This document shows, piece after piece, positions 60,853 to 64,000 of a stretch of 64,000 nt of DNA. Numbering within the stretch: the first letter of the stretch is position 1; every line of letters starts with the position of its first letter. Source of the DNA: a virus. Location of the stretch: IMG/VR virus record IMGVR_UViG_3300020185_004330, positions 1 through 64,000 of that record; one strand, written 5' to 3'. The position numbers and the translations under genes were made by a program. The notes under the pieces were generated by a model. The model had not been told where the DNA came from and did no database searches. It was given only the letters and a program-made list of their open reading frames with translations.

Positions 60853-61704
60853 ATGGCATCTTCTAAAATTACAAAAATAAGTTATTCTACATACTCTTTA
60901 TATAAGAATTGTGGACATAGATATTATCTGGAAAATGTAATAGAAGCTCCTGATTTTGTGCCATCTATATATGCCTATTTTGGAGAGGCTATGCACGATT
61001 CTTTAAGAAAGGGTGTGGAGCATGGATTGAATGAGGAAGAAAGAATAAACAATTTTGTTTATGTGTTTAAAAAGTTAGTAATGGACAACCTACAGGGCTA
61101 CCCAGACTTTATTAAGCTAAAAGAATTTACAGAACAAGGAGTAGAAATACTTAAGATAATGCCTACAGAAAGGTTGTCTGAAAAGTATATTTTTATAGGT
61201 GCGGAAGAACTGATTGTAGAGCAGATGTATGAAAATTACTCTTTTGTGGGATTTATAGATTTAATTCTAAAAAATAAATTAACTGGTAAATACGTAGTAA
61301 TAGACTGGAAGACATCAACACTTCCTTGGGATATAGAACAGAAAAAGTCTGATAAAACATTTATGTCTCAAATGATGTTTTACAAGTATTTTTATGCATT
61401 GAAAAAAAATATACCACTACAAGATATAGAGTGTAAATATGTTGTATTGAACAGGCTTAAAGGATTAAGTGATAGAGATGGGTACGGTGCAATTCAAAAT
61501 GTAGAAATAGATACTAATGAATCTTTAATGGAAGAGGTGTTAGAAGATTTAGCCAAAACAACTAGAGACATATTTATTAGAAAAGTTTTTACTAAAGCTA
61601 AATTGGAAAAGAGAAAAGAATCTTGCAAATATTGTCCTTTTAATAAAAATTATAAGCTGTGTAATAACGAAAGTGTTCAAGAAATAAATTTAACTACCAC
61701 TTAA
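60853..61704 (+). CDS. PD-(D/E)XK exonuclease of Cas4/RecB type with probable Fe-S cluster
   Basis: ATG 60853 is chosen over upstream TTG 60832 and ATG 60844, by its position after the promoter-like box. The 283 residues contain ISYSTYSLYKNCGHRYYL (Cys20), FGEAMH (GxxxH motif), VGFIDLIL (Asp), VVIDWKTS (D-x-K core) and QMMFYKYFYAL (QxxxY motif). A C-terminal CKYCPFNKNYKLC supplies three more Cys. Four Cys at these places hold a 4Fe-4S cluster in Cas4 and AddB nucleases. It is likely a recombination or DNA-degrading exonuclease. The 3' end overlaps the convergent gene by 15 bases. Confidence 0.82.
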   Translation: MASSKITKISYSTYSLYKNCGHRYYLENVIEAPDFVPSIYAYFGEAMHDSLRKGVEHGLNEEERINNFVYVFKKLVMDNLQGYPDFIKLKEFTEQGVEILKIMPTERLSEKYIFIGAEELIVEQMYENYSFVGFIDLILKNKLTGKYVVIDWKTSTLPWDIEQKKSDKTFMSQMMFYKYFYALKKNIPLQDIECKYVVLNRLKGLSDRDGYGAIQNVEIDTNESLMEEVLEDLAKTTRDIFIRKVFTKAKLEKRKESCKYCPFNKNYKLCNNESVQEINLTTT

Positions 61705-62223
61705 TTTTTGAAAATTTTTCCAATTATAAGCTCTTTTCATTTTTTGATATTTCTTGTCTATACCCTTAACTTCTTCTTTGTCCAAATCTCCTTCGTCTGC
61801 AGTTTCGTCTTGTTTTTCAGAATATCCTTTTTGTATTTTTAAGTCGTAATCACTTTGAAACCAGAAATCTTCATTATCTGGGTCGTAGTTTCTTTTAAAG
61901 TCTTTAGGTGTAAATATTTGATTAAAAATATCCATGTATATATCAGAAACGGGAGTTGTGTCATTAGGTCCTGGTCCCACGTTTTCATTAATAGAATCTT
62001 TATATTTCTTATCCCAAGCCTCCTCTAAGCTTCCGTATCTATCAATCATCCATTTTTTAAGTTCCTCTATTCTAAACTCTTCTTTTTTAGAATCAAATCC
62101 GCAAACATGACATAAATAGGGGTCTTTATCTCCCTTCTCTTTCTCCCAGCTGTGATAGCAGTTATCACAAACAATTAGTCCTGAAAGTTCTTTTAATCTA
62201 TTTTTGTACGATTCACTTAACAT
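61690..62223 (-). CDS. Zinc-ribbon protein with LSESYK N-terminal motif
   Basis: The 177 residues start MLSESYKNRLKELSGLIV, then form a four-Cys zinc ribbon: CDNC (19-22) and, twenty residues later, CHVCGFD (38-44). The rest is acidic and Asp/Glu-rich with a short basic C-terminus (KRAYNWKNFQKLSGS). The opening peptide is shared with two other genes nearby; its meaning is discussed in the findings. The zinc ribbon could bind DNA or protein. It lies three bases downstream of the 62227 gene on the same strand. Confidence 0.65.
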   Translation of the reverse strand: MLSESYKNRLKELSGLIVCDNCYHSWEKEKGDKDPYLCHVCGFDSKKEEFRIEELKKWMIDRYGSLEEAWDKKYKDSINENVGPGPNDTTPVSDIYMDIFNQIFTPKDFKRNYDPDNEDFWFQSDYDLKIQKGYSEKQDETADEGDLDKEEVKGIDKKYQKMKRAYNWKNFQKLSGS

Positions 62224-62226
62224 GAT

Positions 62227-62604
62227 TTATAGTTCTGAAATTTTAACACTATCTCCTACTATTTCTACCTTAAAATTAGAAGGGCAAACATTCTCTAAAT
62301 ATCTTTTATAAGTTTCTAAAGGATGTTTTTTATAATTTAAATCTTGGTCTATATCTATTTGTCTTATCTTAAACCTTTCTTTACTTTCTGGCTTATCCCA
62401 ATTTATTGTATTCTCTCTGTTTGCATTTTTGCAAAAATCTAATTCATCAGTAAATATCCATACATTTTCTCCTATAGCTTTTTTATAAAAAACATCTCCT
62501 CCAATATCTCTAACTTGATATTCATATTTAGTTATGCTTTTTGCCTCTGACAAAACACCAGATAATTGCACTATTCTTTTCTTATATGATTCTGATAAAT
62601 TCAC
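62227..62604 (-). CDS. Small protein with LSESYK N-terminal motif
   Basis: The most likely start is GTG 62604 (MNLSESYKKRIVQLSG), because it aligns with the ATG starts of the two other LSESYK proteins; an upstream TTG at 62637 is weaker. The 125 residues continue GVLSEAKS, containing LSE-A, a consensus cut site of T4-type prohead protease. The remaining domain is mixed alpha/beta (TKYEYQVRDIGGDVFYKKAI). No family is recognised. A TATTTATA box lies about 22 bases upstream on the minus strand. Confidence 0.6.
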   Translation of the reverse strand: MNLSESYKKRIVQLSGVLSEAKSITKYEYQVRDIGGDVFYKKAIGENVWIFTDELDFCKNANRENTINWDKPESKERFKIRQIDIDQDLNYKKHPLETYKRYLENVCPSNFKVEIVGDSVKISEL

Positions 62605-62625
62605 ACTATTTAAACTAAAGTTTAT

Positions 62626-62633
62626 TATAAATA
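62626..62633. promoter_or_regulatory. TATTTATA (minus) / TATAAATA (plus) box between divergent genes
   Basis: It serves either the minus-strand GTG at 62604 or the plus-strand ATG at 62681. Confidence 0.4.
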
Positions 62634-62680
62634 TCAATAAACTTTACTTTTATCATTCTTAGGTTAAATTGTTTTTAATA

Positions 62681-62971
62681 ATGCATGCAAGAAGTCATAT
62701 AATTAATAATCAAAAAAAATTTTCATATGAAATAAAAAGATGGTTAACAAGTGATTTTTCTAAATCAAAAAAAGAGCTAAAAGAAATAGATACGCATGAC
62801 CAAGACATTATCGAAGCAAAAAAAGAATTAGAATTAAAGTTTCAAAATATAAAATTAGAAAAAGAAATAAAAAAATTTTTTATAAGTGAAACAAATATAT
62901 ACCCCAAGTTTTACGCTTGGTGGGACGATTATAACCAAAAAGTAGAAATATTTTTATATGAAAGCAAATAG
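62681..62971 (+). CDS. Hypothetical charged protein
   Basis: ATG 62681 is preferred over a TTG at 62669. The 96 residues are rich in Lys and Glu, largely helical (SKKELKEIDTHDQDIIEAKK), ending in an aromatic stretch (YPKFYAWWDDYNQK). No family is recognised. The stop overlaps the start of the next gene by 14 bases, so the two are translationally coupled. Confidence 0.6.
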   Translation: MHARSHIINNQKKFSYEIKRWLTSDFSKSKKELKEIDTHDQDIIEAKKELELKFQNIKLEKEIKKFFISETNIYPKFYAWWDDYNQKVEIFLYESK

Positions 62972-63299
62972 AAAAAATACAAAAAATGTTTTAATAGATT
63001 TAGCATATAAGGGCTCAATGAATGAGTTTGAAGAGTTTTACGGATTTTCAGTTACATATCAAGAATTAGAACAACAAAGCTACATTGAATTCAAAGAAAT
63101 TATGTTTGAAGTGGTAAATAATAAAATAAAATTCAGAAAATACGGAAGAATAGGCAATGTATTGACTGTTAGAGCTGAAATGTATGATGAAGAAATTGAA
63201 TTATTTGAAAATTTAATACAAAATAATAAGATTAAGACTATTTATGATTGGATAGTAAAAGATGTTACAATTATAAAAGAAGAAGAATATGAACAATAA
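62958..63299 (+). CDS. Hypothetical protein
   Basis: The 113-residue alpha/beta protein has FEEFYGFSVTYQELEQQSYI in the middle and an acidic helical end (IIKEEEYEQ). No recognisable domain. It sits in a three-gene coupled run (62681, 62958, 63289) with overlaps on both sides, which supports all three being real. Confidence 0.6.
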   Translation: MKANRKNTKNVLIDLAYKGSMNEFEEFYGFSVTYQELEQQSYIEFKEIMFEVVNNKIKFRKYGRIGNVLTVRAEMYDEEIELFENLIQNNKIKTIYDWIVKDVTIIKEEEYEQ

Positions 63300-64000
63300 A
63301 GGAAATACAAAAAAAGAAATGCAAGAAAGGTTTTCTCAAATGGGGATACCAACACCAGTAAAGCCCATAACAAACCCAAAATCAGCACCAAAAAATACGG
63401 AACTAGCTTCTAAAATGGACCAAATAAGAAACGGCTCACTAGCAGGCAATTTTAAGCAGTTTATAGATAAGGCTGAAAAAACTTCAAAAATGCCAGCAAA
63501 TATACCTGTTCCTAAAGTGGGTAAAAATCCAAATGAAAAAACCACTAAAGAAACACCATCTCTTAGTAGTTTTTCCCCAAAGTCTAACCCACAAGCTTCA
63601 GCAATAGAAGCTATGATGTTTGGTAACTCTTCAGCGCCAGCAGCATCAATTTCTGAAAATTCAGAAGTTGCAAACTTTGGACCACAAAATGTAGATATTA
63701 GAAGCAGATTGCAACAGAGGTTGTCAGAAAAGCAAAGTGAAGTAAATCAAGAATCTCATTTCTCTCAAGCAACTCAAGCTCATGGCGTTCTAGAAAATCA
63801 ATTAACTGATGCGGAATTAACAGAAAAAATTACAGAGGTTGCTAAAAAAGTTTCAAAAGATATGATTAAAAATGTTATTATGGAGCTATCAAAAGCCAAG
63901 GGAGGACTTATAGTGGAAAGTAAAAACGTAAAGAAAGCAGAGATTGTAGCAAAAAACAAAGTAAAAATAGACGGCAAGGTTTATAAGTTAACTCTAGATA
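63289..64000 (+). CDS. 3'-truncated protein with low-complexity N-terminus
   Basis: ATG 63289 opens a frame that overlaps the previous stop and stays open through base 64000, giving at least 237 residues. The first 150 are Pro/Ser/Asn-rich and disordered-looking (KPITNPKSAPKNTELASKMD). Then comes a helical part (SRLQQRLSEKQSEVNQESHF) and an ordered end, VAKKVSKDMIKNVIMELSK and GLIVESKNVKKAEIVAKNK. The gene is cut by the window edge, so its product cannot be named. Confidence 0.7.
   Translation, partial: MNNKGNTKKEMQERFSQMGIPTPVKPITNPKSAPKNTELASKMDQIRNGSLAGNFKQFIDKAEKTSKMPANIPVPKVGKNPNEKTTKETPSLSSFSPKSNPQASAIEAMMFGNSSAPAASISENSEVANFGPQNVDIRSRLQQRLSEKQSEVNQESHFSQATQAHGVLENQLTDAELTEKITEVAKKVSKDMIKNVIMELSKAKGGLIVESKNVKKAEIVAKNKVKIDGKVYKLTLD

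Noticed and set aside
1-64000. tRNA genes, CRISPR arrays, insertion sequences, attachment sites
   Set aside because: No cloverleaf with a GGTTCGAATC-type arm, no regularly spaced repeats, no transposase or integrase gene and no terminal inverted repeats were seen.

Overview
The window is a stretch of a large, AT-rich, T4-like contractile-tailed phage genome (myovirus type). The T4-type genes are a gp55-like late sigma factor, baseplate wedge proteins gp6 and gp25, an OB-fold (gp5-like) spike protein, a DnaG/gp61-like primase, a RuvC-type resolvase and the gp46/gp47 (Rad50/Mre11) recombination nuclease, here one polypeptide. Start codons lack Shine-Dalgarno sequences and sit behind A-rich leaders. 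Several non-structural genes are preceded by TAnnTTTG boxes, one pair with a TTTG 20 bases upstream. Both traits are typical of Bacteroidota, so a Bacteroidota host (perhaps a flavobacterium) is inferred, not proven. I saw no tRNA, rRNA, CRISPR array or transposon.

Region 1 (1-10182) is a glycan cassette on the + strand: GT-A glycosyltransferases, a GT10 fucosyltransferase-like protein, an FkbM methyltransferase fused to an SGNH esterase-like domain, a sulfotransferase, a GT11 and a GT23-like fucosyltransferase, a GDP-fucose-synthase-type reductase, a ColD-like PLP enzyme in which His replaces the catalytic Lys, GDP-mannose 4,6-dehydratase and a further SDR epimerase. Together they look able to turn GDP-mannose into GDP-fucose and/or GDP-3,6-dideoxyhexose (colitose type) and transfer it. 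Two more glycosyltransferases lie at 14497-16621.

Region 2 (10245-17622) holds a metallophosphoesterase with an HTH-like N-terminus, a PcfJ-like protein, a HAD-like protein lacking its nucleophile, and the late sigma factor. A candidate minus-strand small RNA unit lies between the last glycosyltransferase and the sigma gene.

Region 3 (17668-53140) is the virion module, in blocks of alternating strand: baseplate and large structural proteins, Calx-beta and carboxypeptidase-regulatory-like Ig domains, an Ala-rich 918-residue coiled-coil fibre, a tandem set of paralogous beta-roll (YadA-head-like) fibre proteins, and tail proteins. Embedded in it are a J-domain protein followed by a free-standing alanyl-tRNA-synthetase catalytic-core homologue. 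A TATTTATA box lies just upstream of many genes of this module, always in the same orientation as the gene.

Region 4 (53237-61704) carries replication and recombination genes (RuvC-like, primase, Mre11-Rad50 fusion, Cas4/RecB-like nuclease), interleaved with a minus-strand set of small proteins (58420-62604). Three of these share an N-terminal LSESYK-type peptide that may be a capsid-targeting signal. The window ends inside a further gene (63289-64000).
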